Below, in pieces: positions 8,641 to 18,026 of a DNA stretch of 20,811 nucleotides. The notes beneath the pieces were generated by a model that was not told the DNA's origin, ran no database searches, and worked only from the letters and a program-made list of their open reading frames with translations. Origin of the DNA: Actinidia chinensis (Eukaryota; Streptophyta; Magnoliopsida; Ericales; Actinidiaceae); assembly GCA_009663005.1 (NCBI GenBank), contig VIGQ01000709.1, positions 15,001 through 35,811 of the forward strand. The letters are read 5' to 3'. Positions within the stretch are counted from its first letter, which is position 1. Each line of letters opens with the position of its first letter. The position numbers were made by a program, and so were the translations under genes.

Positions 8641-10420
8641 TAGGCCTAATAAATTTTATGGCGATAAATCTATTAGCCAATGGTTTTAGGCCCTCATATA
8701 TTATTCGGAAGAAATTCTGATGGGTTTAGGATCACACAAATACATTAGAAATTTTCCCCACAAATTGGAAATTTAGGGAGCATCTTTGAAAAATTCCAAG
8801 TCTTCCAAACTTGCATGTGGAATGAGTCCATTGAATATCATTGTCATGAGAAAACAAAAGGGAAGGGAACGATTTGTCGAAAGAAAATGGGAATGAAAAC
8901 AAGATGGAGGAATAAATTGATTATATGGCAAATGAATTGGGATAGAATTTTTTCTCCCACCACGATTGGGAAAACTAAATTATATTGTTGTGGTAGAAAT
9001 ATGGGAGCGAACAATCACAGTCTGAATTGCTCTTCGCATTGCTTTTCATCTCAATTTTAGACCTCGCCATGTAGGCGACTTGCGCAAAGGAACAACGTAA
9101 CCAGCAGTGGTGAGGCCGAATCAAAATCTCTCCAGCGTCAAAATCAGATCAAGGCGAGTATAAGCTCGACAAAGCACCAGAGCTCTTTAGAATTAGTTGC
9201 AAGGGTTATTCATTTGCACAAGTGTACCTTTTTCTGGTTGAGAATAAAGAATCGCGTGAGGATATCACAGCGAGATCATCAGGTAGATAAGTATGGAAGG
9301 AGATCTCCTTGATATTGGAGACAAAATATGAGAATGTCATATGGAGGACAACCGTGACTGTAGGAGATGTGGTGGAGACGAAGTCTTCAAGGTCATCTCA
9401 TCCTTACAATGATGGCGAGACGGATATAAGGCCGGGTTCCGCTCATCCTCAACGTGATGGGGCAAGATGGATGTGGCAAGTGAGCACTATGGCCGAGGTG
9501 AGAACTATGGAGAATGTGGACCGCATCCCTGAAATCCAAGCTTAATGAGTTTGGTCTCGTCCGATAAAGTCTCGGCGACGTGCTTACTTCATAGGTGACT
9601 TGGCGACGTTGTTTACTTCACAGCAGTGAGATTTGTCCCTCATTCAGTTGCCCCTACTCGAGATGTCGAGGTAAACAACTTGGTATCATCTAATAACAAG
9701 TCAGTTCGCTAGGCAAATACTAAACTTATCAACGATGACTTGAATGATATAGCAGCTTGATGCCTTGACGAATAATTGGAGATATTAATTCCCAATCACT
9801 TTTGCAATCTTTTTGTGAATACAATAGATGGGTGATATTAATCAACTGGCAATAATGAATGACTTACTTTTGGCTACTTCAACAAGTTGAAATTGTGTAA
9901 AACAAAATAGGGACAATCCTTTTAATGAAATTGGCAAACTATTCATTTTGGTTTGGCGATTTTTAATAATATATATTGCGATAACACTAACATGGAGATT
10001 TGGAATAACTGAGTTGGAGAAATTATCAATTCCACAGTTACATAAAATTGGATAACCATAACTCTTGGGGATCCAATTCTAAATTGCCTAGAGCTTGGCG
10101 ATGACATTTCAAATGAAATTAGTTAGTTGACCTTGAAAATATATGACCAATAGTTCGTAGTACTTTTTCTAGTGCTCAACATCCTAGGGGTGAGGTAAGG
10201 CCTTCCTTTCATGTCCCTTCTAGCTAATATGGTCTTAACCTGTCCACCTCATCCTCAAGTTCTGGCGAGGTGAGAACCATGTACAATACTAGAACCTGGA
10301 GGGTATGGATAATATCGCAGACAATCAAAGCTTAATGGAGTCGATCTCATCATATGGGTGAGGTGATTTTACTATGGCGAGTGATTCGCTCCCATAAAGG
10401 TGAATTCTTAGCCGCCAAGT
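8640..10420. other. Repeat-derived intergenic DNA with diverged direct repeats
   Basis: No gene is recognised. The short frames at 8815-9060 and 9309-9545 have no known motif. Two segments, about 9480-9580 and 10255-10365, share GGCGAGGTGAGAAC-like, GGATAATATCGCAG-like and CAAAGCTTAATGGAG-like blocks in the same order, so this is an old duplication about 0.78 kb apart. A local two-copy repeat (GGCGACG, then TTTACTTCA) occurs at 9574 and 9602. The balanced base composition suggests an eroded mobile element. Confidence 0.45.
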
Positions 10421-11150
10421 GTAAACGGTCACGAAGTAGTAATGAATAAATTCGAAGTACGAGTATCAATCCTACGAGGAACATGCTAGGGATGGGGTAA
10501 AAACAGAAAGAACTCAAATAGTCACTCAATCCTAATAAGGATCCTAACCTTATACTTCAAAAAGAAGAAAATAAAATTGATTTATTTGGTGTTGATTATT
10601 TCAAATACCTATAATTATGAAAGTAATACAAATTGATTTGAATTTTGAATAGAAAACAAAGACGCGAAAAAAACCTGAAAGCAGTAAAACGGTTTTTCGG
10701 AATTCCATGAAGAGGAGTATAACTCAATCCTTCAACTACGTCGTGAGTCTATATTCAGAGATTTAACGTTGAAATCAAATATTCTTCATTACTTTAACTT
10801 ATAAAAAATCTGGTTATTATCATGGTTGTGCATCATCAATCAAAATAACAATATGTTTTGAACTCACTTCATGCATAAATTTATCCAGGCAGTGTCTATA
10901 CTTCGTATGACAATCATAAATATAGTTATCCGTCACACTAATAGTGGCCTCTCAAGTTTTCTTCCCCGTCTTTCGCCTGTCGCCGCCCCCGCCCCCCTGC
11001 CTCCCCCGATTTCACGCTGCACCTTAAATACCTATATTGTTCATTCCTCGACCCCAAACAAAACCCCCCCCCCCACGGCCGATTTATTTCACAATCAATT
11101 CCCCCAAGTTAAAAGACTAGTCACTCATGACTTGGAAAGCAAATAACTCG
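10420..11150. other. AT-rich intergenic stretch, possible retroelement remnant
   Basis: GTACGAGTATCAATCCTACG (10456-10475), in a CACGAAGTAGTAATGAA context, resembles a motif seen in many plant LTR-retrotransposon repeats. The rest is AT-rich apart from a C-rich island at 10960-11080, which includes runs of C. The 91-codon frame at 10871-11146 crosses that island and has no recognisable domain. Confidence 0.35.
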
Positions 11151-11204
11151 ATATTGAATGTAGTCTAATGAACTAATCTAAAAAGAATGAAAGGATTGAG
11201 GAAA

Positions 11205-11275
11205 ACTTTAATTAAAAAAATACATTTATCGAACACACCGTAAATTAAATTAATTAAAACTTTAAATAAATATAT
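11205..11275 (+). repeat. Left partner of a distant inverted repeat
   Basis: ATACATTTATCG (11220-11231), then AAATTAAATTAATTAAAACT (about 11243-11262), matches the reverse complement of the stretch at 14280-14350 in order and spacing. The two are about 3 kb apart. This suggests two oppositely oriented copies of one old repeat, although AT-rich composition inflates the similarity. Confidence 0.4.
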
Positions 11276-11483
11276 AAAAATTACAAGAATTTAATGAGAC
11301 AGACAATAAATTTATAAAGCTAATCAACTCGTTAAAAAAAAATCCTAAAAAATCATTACGTCCTCCGAACAACAAATCCTAAAAAAAATATTTATAGAGT
11401 TTTAAATCCGAGTTCTATAGGTTTAAGTTTCTGCTCTCATTTTTAACTTCTAGGAGTTCGCACCCTATTTTTGCCTTCCCTTC

Positions 11484-11795
11484 AGCGTTCGAACGTTCAG
11501 TTCATTTTTTGAGATTTTCCTGCTAGCTTTTCGAACGTTGTTTGTAATTCTTCATTTCGGCGTTCAAAAACCTAAGTTAAAATTTTGTTCCTGCGTCGAA
11601 CGTTGCAACAGAGGGTTCTAACGGTAGGTAAAAGTCCATTTTTATCTCTCGGGATTTTTGAACTTTCACAGAGGGGTTCGAACGTTGGCTGCCCTTTTTC
11701 TCTTCTTGCGTTCGACCGCCCATTTTCTTTATGTCCGAGTTCAACAACGCTAAACACAATTTTGAAATTTTCTTCCCAGCATTCAACTCTAAGCA
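11484..11795 (+). repeat. Cluster of degenerate GCGTTCGAACGTTG motifs
   Basis: The palindromic core TTCGAA, mostly in the form GTTCGAACGTT, appears or is one to three changes away at about 11484, 11527, 11559, 11594, 11613, 11676, 11708, 11738 and 11780. It is spaced roughly 20-60 bases in pyrimidine-rich DNA. This looks like an eroded tandem array or a repeated protein-binding site in a mobile element. The open frame over it (11585-12100) is pyrimidine-driven and shows no domain. Confidence 0.55.
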
Positions 11796-11799
11796 CAAT

Positions 11800-14030
11800 C
11801 TTTACACTTTTTTCTCATCTTCTTCATACTCCGTTTTGGAGCCCTCAGAATCCATTTCTCGCGATTCTCTTTAGAATGACTTTGCAACAATTTTACAAGA
11901 TCTTCCATGTGCATCTTCTATTCTATTTCGAGCTACAGATAACACTTCTCTTCAAAATCATTTTTTCACACAATGGCTCTCATACACATGTCCGCACTCA
12001 GGTTGTGCTTTTATTGCTTCAATTCTTTCTTTTTTATCAACAATTAGCCTACAATACAGTCGAACACACTATAAGTACAAATCACCAGAAAAAGACATAA
12101 TTAAAATAAAATAGGGCAACTTACGATAATTTAGCGATATTTAGATTATAATTATGTAGTCCATCACACAACCTCAACTAACTGTTTGCTAGTCCCTAGC
12201 AAAATTAGAAAAAAAATAAAAAGATAATCTCTTCTTTGTAAGTGTCCCGAATGCATTTGCGTATGCATCAAGCCTTTACAACACCAAGTTACCCATAGTA
12301 GAATACTGTAATCTCGTGAGGACTTCCAATGATGATAACTATAAATATCACATCATGCAATGTATCAAAAAACAAAATAGTATAAATAATACAATCATCC
12401 CATGTAATCTACCAATTATCAAATGCAATACAAATGAGTTGTAAGTGTAAAAATAGAGTCATATTTCTATAAAGATTCAACATTAAATGCATCCTATAAT
12501 AACAACTAACAACTGATAGACTCAGTTTCAAACTCACAAGTAATACACTCTCATAATATAATAGATATGTTTTTCGCTCAAAGGATTGCTAGTTATACAG
12601 TAAGTGTAAAAGTAAGGCAAATAGAGCATCCTAATTTCAAAAATCACAAACATGTTAAGTGTATCAACTTGGCATACCTTCAAGAAAGAATGTCAAGTTA
12701 AGCAACATTTGTTAACTTGCATGATGGCTTTTACATGCAAGAACTTCAATAGACTGTAAATTTTGGATACTTGAAGGTCATGATGAACGATGAGTCTAAT
12801 AAAGTAAAGAGAATCAAACGGTAATAGATCTCACCATATCATTAGCCACTTACACTTGCCAACTTAGTAAGCATACACCTTCAAACTCTCTCTTTTCACA
12901 TTTTTTTTTAACTTTGAACTCTTTATTTTTTTTTCTTCTTTTTTTTTCAACTCTCAAAAAAAGTAGTCGATTCTTCTCCCAGATTCAAGACAACTCCAAA
13001 TTCACATGCCTTTGCGAAATTAATTTTATGTACAATTATTGAAAAGATGATAGAAAGAACGAGAAGATATAAATGCATGGCCTCAATATAACGAAATTCA
13101 GAACAATGTTGTAAGGCATGTAAAAGGTCAAAGAATCTAACTTATCGCATTACATGTATCCAAATTCAAAAAAAATAGTAAGCTATTCAAAGACTGAAAC
13201 CAACAAATTCCTTGAGTAATATAAAAACTCTCAAAAAAATAATCATGGCTCTAAACTCACAAGGTATAAATCTCACTTCAAGAAAGTATTATGTGATTTT
13301 ACAATTTTTATTTTTGCAAAACACGACTGGTGTCAGTGTAAGTGATCATCTCTTTATATATTGCACAGTAGTAAGATCTCACACATGCAAGACTATTTGA
13401 CATTTAATCCACGTAACATCACAATTATGCAACTTTACTATTACGTCACGATCTTGAAAACACAACCTGATTGACCTCAATTATGGTCACAAAAATCAAG
13501 GAGCTAAACACATCCACCATTTACAAAAGATAAGATTATAAACATGGAATGGCGAAGAGTCATGATGTATTTTAAAAGGAACCAAAAAGCAAACCTCCAA
13601 TCTGAATGAACCAATAAATAGTGATAAACTATGTTTATCAACTAATAACCATCAAGACTAATTTAATGTCTAAATAGATTAGAGTTGATAAATATAGTAT
13701 CAATATTAGGCTCAAATCCAAAATACCCCAAAACATGTCTAATATCACAAGTAAGTTTCCAAAACGTAACATATCTAAAACAAAACAAGAGTTTTCGCTT
13801 AAAGCGTAGAAAATAGAGATAAAGTCTAACTTGAAACTCCTAGTCGGCCTCGTCCTCATCCTCATCCTTCGTTGAATTCGGATGGCATACTCTTTATCTC
13901 TTGGAGTATGGTCGTGTTTAGTCTTGATTGTAATGACTCAATAACTTAGGGCCAAAGGGGGAGTTTCACATCATACATCAGGAAGCAAAGTGTATTTAAC
14001 CCTATGCAAAATGATTTACCGACTTAGTGA
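11800..14030. other. AT-rich intergenic DNA, no gene recognised
   Basis: No frame has a recognisable product. TTGCTAGTCCCTAGCAAAAT (12187-12206) contains a short dyad (TTGCTAG/CTAGCAA) and resembles a motif of plant LTR elements. A pyrimidine tract with T runs lies at 12890-12955. On the minus strand, GATGAGGATGAGGACGAGG (13850-13868) could have encoded an acidic tail (DEDEDE), but no longer frame joins it. The stretch is probably old retrotransposon DNA. Confidence 0.45.
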
Positions 14031-14035
14031 ATATT

Positions 14036-14066
14036 TTGTTTTATTTATTTTATTTTATTTTATTAA
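14036..14066 (+). repeat. (TTTTA)n microsatellite
   Basis: About five near-perfect TTTTA or TTTA units lie in a row. Confidence 0.75.
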
Positions 14067-14279
14067 TTTCTCTATGAGAGACGACATTTGTGATGGATAT
14101 ACGTCTATCAAAAAAAAAATTATAAGAAGAAACAAATTCATTAAAGACAAAAAGAGTCTACCAAGGGGTTCAATTGTCACAATCGGGATTCTGATTTGGC
14201 TTTAAAAATTTACGTTCAGATCGGATATTTATCGAAATCCACAAAAAATAAAACTTAATTTAAAATAAATTGAAATTGA

Positions 14280-14350
14280 AAATAACTCAAGTTTTAATTA
14301 ATTTAGATTTTAGTAATTTTTGTACGATAAATATATTTATTTTACTAATT
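14280..14350 (-). repeat. Right partner of a distant inverted repeat
   Basis: Read on the minus strand it gives AAATATATTTATCGTACA, then AAATTAATTAAAACTTGAG, which parallels 11205-11275. Flanking DNA at 14210-14450 is AT-rich and has no gene. Confidence 0.4.
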
Positions 14351-14457
14351 CACGTTAATCAAGAGATTGAAAAAAAAAAATACTAAAAATAACAAAACTA
14401 CTAAAAATTAAAAATTAATCCAACTAATTCCAAACGGGAGGCAGAATAGGATGCTAA

Positions 14458-15103
14458 CAACATCTGCATCAGATTGGCCAATGGCCTTTTTTGGCCAAAT
14501 TAGCTAGAAAATACTTTCGAAATCTCTAACATCAAGTTACTAAAATACCAAAAAAATTACAATTGCTTCGGTTCTTAGTTTATTTTTTAGTAACTATTCA
14601 TCTTGTTTTTAGAGATAATTATATTTTGCAACCTATATTACTAAAAGTACTCTCTTTAAGTTTTTTTATGTTTAATATATCAATCAACTCTCAACTCCTA
14701 AACTTGTCATGCATTCATATATCATTCAATAAGACCACATGTCTTTTTCTTCAAGACGACATAAAAATAATGACCGTTTAAAATATAACTATTAGACAAA
14801 ATATCAGCATCATAAAAATATCTATTTTTAAAAATATCCATTACAATATTACCACTTTAAAAATATTATCCTTTAAAAAATATCCCCTTTAAAAAATATC
14901 AACATTGGAATAATGTGACAATTTTTAAAAATATGACCATTTAAAAAAACTTGTGGATAGAATGAAAAATAATACTGAATAATATGTTAATTGAATAGAA
15001 TTAGAATAGAGATATGATGGCATTAGAATAGAAAAAATGACTAACTAGATGTTAATTTTTGAAGTCATAATTTAGTTCAATGGAGTGAGCCTAATGCAAC
15101 TTC
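14458..15103. mobile_element. TIR element, about 646 bp, possibly PIF/Harbinger-like
   Basis: The left end CAACATCTGCATCAGATTGG and the reverse complement of the right end GAAGTTGCATTAGGCTC share a TGCATYAG core and order. GCTAA flanks both sides (14453-14457 and 15104-15108), which contains the TAA target duplication usual for PIF/Harbinger insertions. The interior is non-coding. From about 14815 to 14950 it carries a degenerate array of TTTAAAAATAT separated by CC-containing words, with a spacing of about 20-25 bases. No transposase is present, so it would depend on an autonomous relative. Confidence 0.5.
14815..14950 (+). repeat. Degenerate TTTAAAAATAT array inside the TIR element
   Basis: At least six TTTAAAAATAT-like words occur, several followed by CCATT, CCCCT or a similar C-containing word. 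This is an internal tandem structure of the element rather than a simple AT microsatellite. Confidence 0.55.
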
Positions 15104-15189
15104 GCTAAGTACTACAATAAATATTATAATAATCCAATGATTGACTAAAAGTATTACCAAATGAAACAATTGATTGAGTCTCATGTTTT

Positions 15190-15480
15190 TACACTATTTT
15201 CTCAAGACAAATTCGCCTCTCCCCCAGTGCGCTGATTGAAATAGACGTCACATCTCAAGATAAAATAAAATTCATCTAATCATTAAACACCACACTATTT
15301 GATGATTTTTATAGTGTGTTATGTCTCTCTTAAAAACACAAGAACAAAATACAACAAGAACAAAGAAGATTTTTCTCCTCATTAAGGTGTTCTCAACTTT
15401 GTGATTTAGGATGCCAAAACAATTAGAGACCTATTCTATATATAGGCATGGTGAATGGGCCCCCTTCAACAAGAGTGATG
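15190..15480 (-). mobile_element. LTR-like fragment on the minus strand
   Basis: On the minus strand the order is CCTATATATAGAATAGG (a TATA box, complement of 15430-15446), then leader-like DNA, then TTGTTCTTGTTGTATTTTGTT and TCTTGTGTTTTTAAGAGAG. These are typical of plant LTR R/U5 regions. No TG...CA ends or primer site could be fixed. The foldback element lies immediately beyond it. Chance resemblance cannot be excluded. Confidence 0.35.
15430..15446 (-). promoter_or_regulatory. TATA box of the minus-strand LTR-like fragment
   Basis: CTATATATAGG is near-palindromic, so it reads as TATA on both strands. The leader-like sequence lies on the minus-strand side. Confidence 0.3.
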
Positions 15481-15503
15481 TTGGAAACAATGGCTAATAC
15501 CCC

Positions 15504-16877
15504 GGCACCGGATCCCCTGTACTACTCCCCCTGTCCCAGCCCCCTGTCCCAGCCCTCATCCACCCGACACCCCTGTTCCCTTTCCCCTCCCAATCACTCC
15601 CCTTTTCCCACTTTGGTCCATTGAAGTTTTAATTTTTCGAATTTAAGTCCTTGACAATTTGTAATTTGAAATTTTTTTAAGTTGAAATTGTGATAAGAGA
15701 GATATTTTGTAATATATAATGAAATAAAATGAGTAAAGATCGAGACCATATCAAGATCAGTTTTTAAAAAAAACTTTTTCAGTTTGAAATTTGTTTTTTT
15801 AAAGTGAGGGCATTTGTTTTATTTTTAATTATTTTGGTCTGCTTTTTTATTTTTCGTTAATTTTTTCATCATTTGATAAATAATTTATTTATTTGATTTT
15901 TCTTGCTAGAGGGATTCAGAAAGTTAAAAATCTTAATCTAATTCGAAAAAAGGCAATAAAACACACACAAAAAAAATATTAAATATATTCTTTTTATTAT
16001 TATTGATCTTTTTTTCACATTAAATAAAAATATTTTTTTTTTGACTTCTCTCATGAGAATCGAAAAATATATTTTTGATCAATGATACTTTTTTTATAAA
16101 AGACGAAAACAACTCAAAAACAATAACTAAAAAACTTTCAAAAAAAAATGTTTATTATCTGGAGTAAATTTTATCCAAGATTTTTGTCTAAACGCGAAGA
16201 TAGGTGAGGACATTACCAACATGAAATTTACCCCAAAATTTTTTTTTCCTGTTGTGTTAATTTTTTTGAAGTTTTTAGTTATTAATTTTTTGAGTTTCTT
16301 TTGTCTTGTTATAAAAACAATTCACCGTTTATCAAAAATTTATTTTTTGATTTTCTGAAGAGGAGAGTCAAAAAATATATTTTTTTCATTAATAAGAAAA
16401 AAAACAATAATGACAAAGCATACCATTTTTATATTATTATTTTTTATTTTTTTTTAGTATATTTTTTGAATTTGATTACAATTTTTACTTATGAATTCCT
16501 CTGCAAATGATCGAAAAATATAATTTTTATCAAATGGTTAAAACGTTCACGAAAAATAAAAAATTACAGCAAAACAGTTAAAACTCAAACAAATACCCCT
16601 CATTTTTAAATATTGTTGAAAAATATTGATTTTTTGTATAATATACAATGAAGTATTTTAGGATAAATGCGTGATTTTGTTGTAATTATGTCAATATAAC
16701 AGAAAGATCCATTACAAAATTCAATTATTTAAGGACCAATTCCGAAAATCTCAAACTCCATGACCAAAGTAGAAAAAGAAGGAATTGGAGAAAATGGAAA
16801 CAAGTGGTCAAGTGTTGGGGTCCTTTAACAGGGGTAGGAGTCACAGAGAAATTTTAGGACAGGAAGAATCCCGTCCC
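15504..16877. mobile_element. Foldback (giant palindrome) element, 1.37 kb
   Basis: The two halves are reverse complements along almost their whole length, with many mismatches and indels (roughly 65-75% by eye). Matched blocks, left with right: GGCACCGGATCC 15504-15515 with 16866-16877; ACTTTGGTC 15610-15618 with 16762-16770; TTTTTTATTTTTCGT 15843-15857 with 16549-16563 (15 of 15); CATTTGATAAA 15870-15880 with 16526-16536 (11 of 11); 16043-16148 with 16259-16369; GGAGTAAATTTTAT 16161-16174 with 16221-16234 (12 of 14). This leaves a loop of about 46 bases. The flanks AATACCCC (15496-15503) and AATAACCCC (16878-16886) look like an 8-9-bp target duplication, as made by Mutator-like elements. 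No transposase or other coding region is present. Confidence 0.85.
15527..15552 (+). repeat. 13-bp direct duplication in the left foldback arm
   Basis: CCCCCTGTCCCAG occurs twice in a row. The right arm has a single CCTGTCC equivalent, so the duplication arose after the arms separated. Confidence 0.7.
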
Positions 16878-16878
16878 A

Positions 16879-17140
16879 ATAACCCCACTTACTAGTGGGT
16901 AATGACCTTGAAACACCTCACCCATCACCAAGGTAGGTAGTCATTAGTTTATTATTTCTTATATGATTCGCAATAACTACAGGGTTTGTAACACCTTCTC
17001 ATTATTAGGGTAGTTAACTAACTCATTGATTTTTTTTTAGAACACCCACAGGGTATTTGCACTTAGTCATACTAAACTACGGAAATTCACTACCTATAAT
17101 AATTTAAATAACTACACTCTAATCATCACCCGGGTGAATC
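16879..17140 (+). repeat. Degenerate repeats of about 70 bp beside the foldback element
   Basis: Segments beginning near 16900, 16973 and 17040 share the order ACAGGGTTTGTAACACC-like, a CTCATTATTAGGGTAG-like block and TAACTAACTCATTG-like. They match loosely and no gene is seen. Confidence 0.35.
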
Positions 17141-17400
17141 TTCCTATTTCAATGACCATAGAGTCCAAAACAAAAAAAAATTTGATAGTTGAAAGGAACG
17201 GAAAAGATCTAAGAATTTACCAGATTTTCTTTTCATTATTTTTTTCTTCACAATTCATCCATAAACTTAATACAAATACAATCTTAAAATCAGATACTTT
17301 CTTCCCAAGTGATAAAAATAATTTCTTTCTAATTAGATAAAAATCTTTACTTTTTGACTTCTTTTCATCAGTAGAAAAATCAGAAAATACAAAATTCATG
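17140..17400. other. AT-rich spacer left of the tandem array
   Basis: T-rich and A-rich DNA without a gene. The frame at 17134-17340 has no domain. It does not match the spacers between array copies, so the array appears to begin near 17400. Confidence 0.5.
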
Positions 17401-17632
17401 AGAGGAGAAAACTCTTAATTTTATGTTTGTTCGTCGGAGGCTCAGATGTTTATTTTCCTCAGCAATACAAGGATTCACCTCCATGGCTGCAACAACCGTA
17501 GCCTATGAGAGAAAACCAACAGTATCTTTCTCTCTCTAACGTCTGAGTTGCCTCACCAAGAAAAGGTTCACGTTAATTTCTCAAATGTCTGATCCATAAA
17601 CGCCAGAGCACATGTCTCATCACAGTCCCTCC

Positions 17633-17639
17633 TATATAT
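17633..17639 (+). promoter_or_regulatory. TATA-like box of array copy 1
   Basis: TATATAT in the context CTCCTATATATC. The same position holds a TATA-like word in all four copies, which favours function or ancestry as a core promoter. It lies 100 bases upstream of the ATG at 17733. Confidence 0.4.
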
Positions 17640-17732
17640 CAACGAAGGCTTTGTTGGACTCGGGAAAGAAAAGAAAATAGTACTAACATCCCAGGACATG
17701 CTCTTCTTCCAATAGCAAACTCAAGACACCCC

Positions 17733-17819
17733 ATGGCTTCAACCACAGAACAAGAAGATCCTGGTTCCGCCCAGTCAAGAAATCGGGTCGGCTCCTCCAT
17801 GTTGAGGGAAAGTACATGA
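17733..17819 (+). other. Short frame of array copy 1 (28 codons), remnant of a repeated N-terminus
   Basis: The frame starts MASTTEQEDPG and ends in TGA right after the RESTG-equivalent codons. The same frame in the other copies starts MAATTDQED (copy 2) or is shifted or loses its ATG (copies 3 and 4), so a common ancestor probably read MAATTEQED. I do not recognise the peptide. It may be an old first exon, but no clear splice donor follows, and chance is possible at this length. Confidence 0.2.
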
Positions 17820-17861
17820 TGCTCATTCTTCTCTTTGGGATCAGCCTTTTTTTTCAACTTA

Positions 17862-18026
17862 GCGGCTGATTTTTTTATTAAGCTTATACAGCTAACCGGA
17901 TTTTTGCTTCTTTTTAATTAAAATAACACTAAAAAAACAAAAAAAAATCAAAATTCCTTAATTTTATTGATAGCAATTTTAAAAAAAATTGACTTTTAAC
18001 TTTTTAAGTATTATCACACTAGCCGC
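17862..18026. mobile_element. hAT-like MITE inserted in array copy 1
   Basis: GCGGCT at the left end (17862) and AGCCGC at the right end (18021-18026) are complementary. The outer parts GCGGCTGATTTTTTTATTAA and GCGGCTAGTGTGATAATAC (reverse complement of the right end) resemble hAT MITE termini, and the interior is AT-rich. Compared with copy 2, the run GATGCTCA|GTGTAA is broken here: GATGCTCA lies at 17817-17826 and GTGTAA at 18028-18033. Foreign DNA therefore spans about 17827-18027, including about 35 bases left of the inverted repeat. A target duplication is unclear (TCAACTTA versus GTAACTTA). Confidence 0.55.

Noticed and set aside
3223..8650. AACCTAGGCCTAA occurs at 3223-3235 and about 8638-8650, as if flanking an insertion.
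   Set aside because: It is a partly palindromic word with no similarity on either side, is too long for an LTR-element target duplication, and the inner borders do not coincide with LTR-like ends.
11670..11690. GGTTCGAA resembling the T-loop of a tRNA.
   Set aside because: It is one of about nine repeats of the same motif; no acceptor, D or anticodon stem can be drawn around it.
11585..12100. Plus-strand frame of 171 codons, the longest in the window.
   Set aside because: It is Phe/Leu/Ser-rich from pyrimidine-rich DNA, spans the TTCGAA motif cluster and has no domain or convincing start context.
12895..12955. Pyrimidine tract resembling a branch point plus 3' splice site.
   Set aside because: No exon-like frame follows and T runs are frequent throughout the window.
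13638..13865. Minus-strand DNA with a DEDEDE-type acidic stretch ending in a stop.
   Set aside because: The acidic frame is only about a dozen codons long and connects to no longer frame. The overlapping 75-codon frame is in another phase and has no domain.
17639..17857. The minus-strand frame contains FAIGRRACPG, which fits the cytochrome P450 heme-binding pattern FxxGxRxCxG.
   Set aside because: Nothing upstream resembles the P450 PERF region or the ExxR helix, and the residues after it do not fit the following helix. The aligned frames in copies 2-4 do not keep the cysteine. It is most likely chance, though an eroded P450 exon remains a remote possibility.
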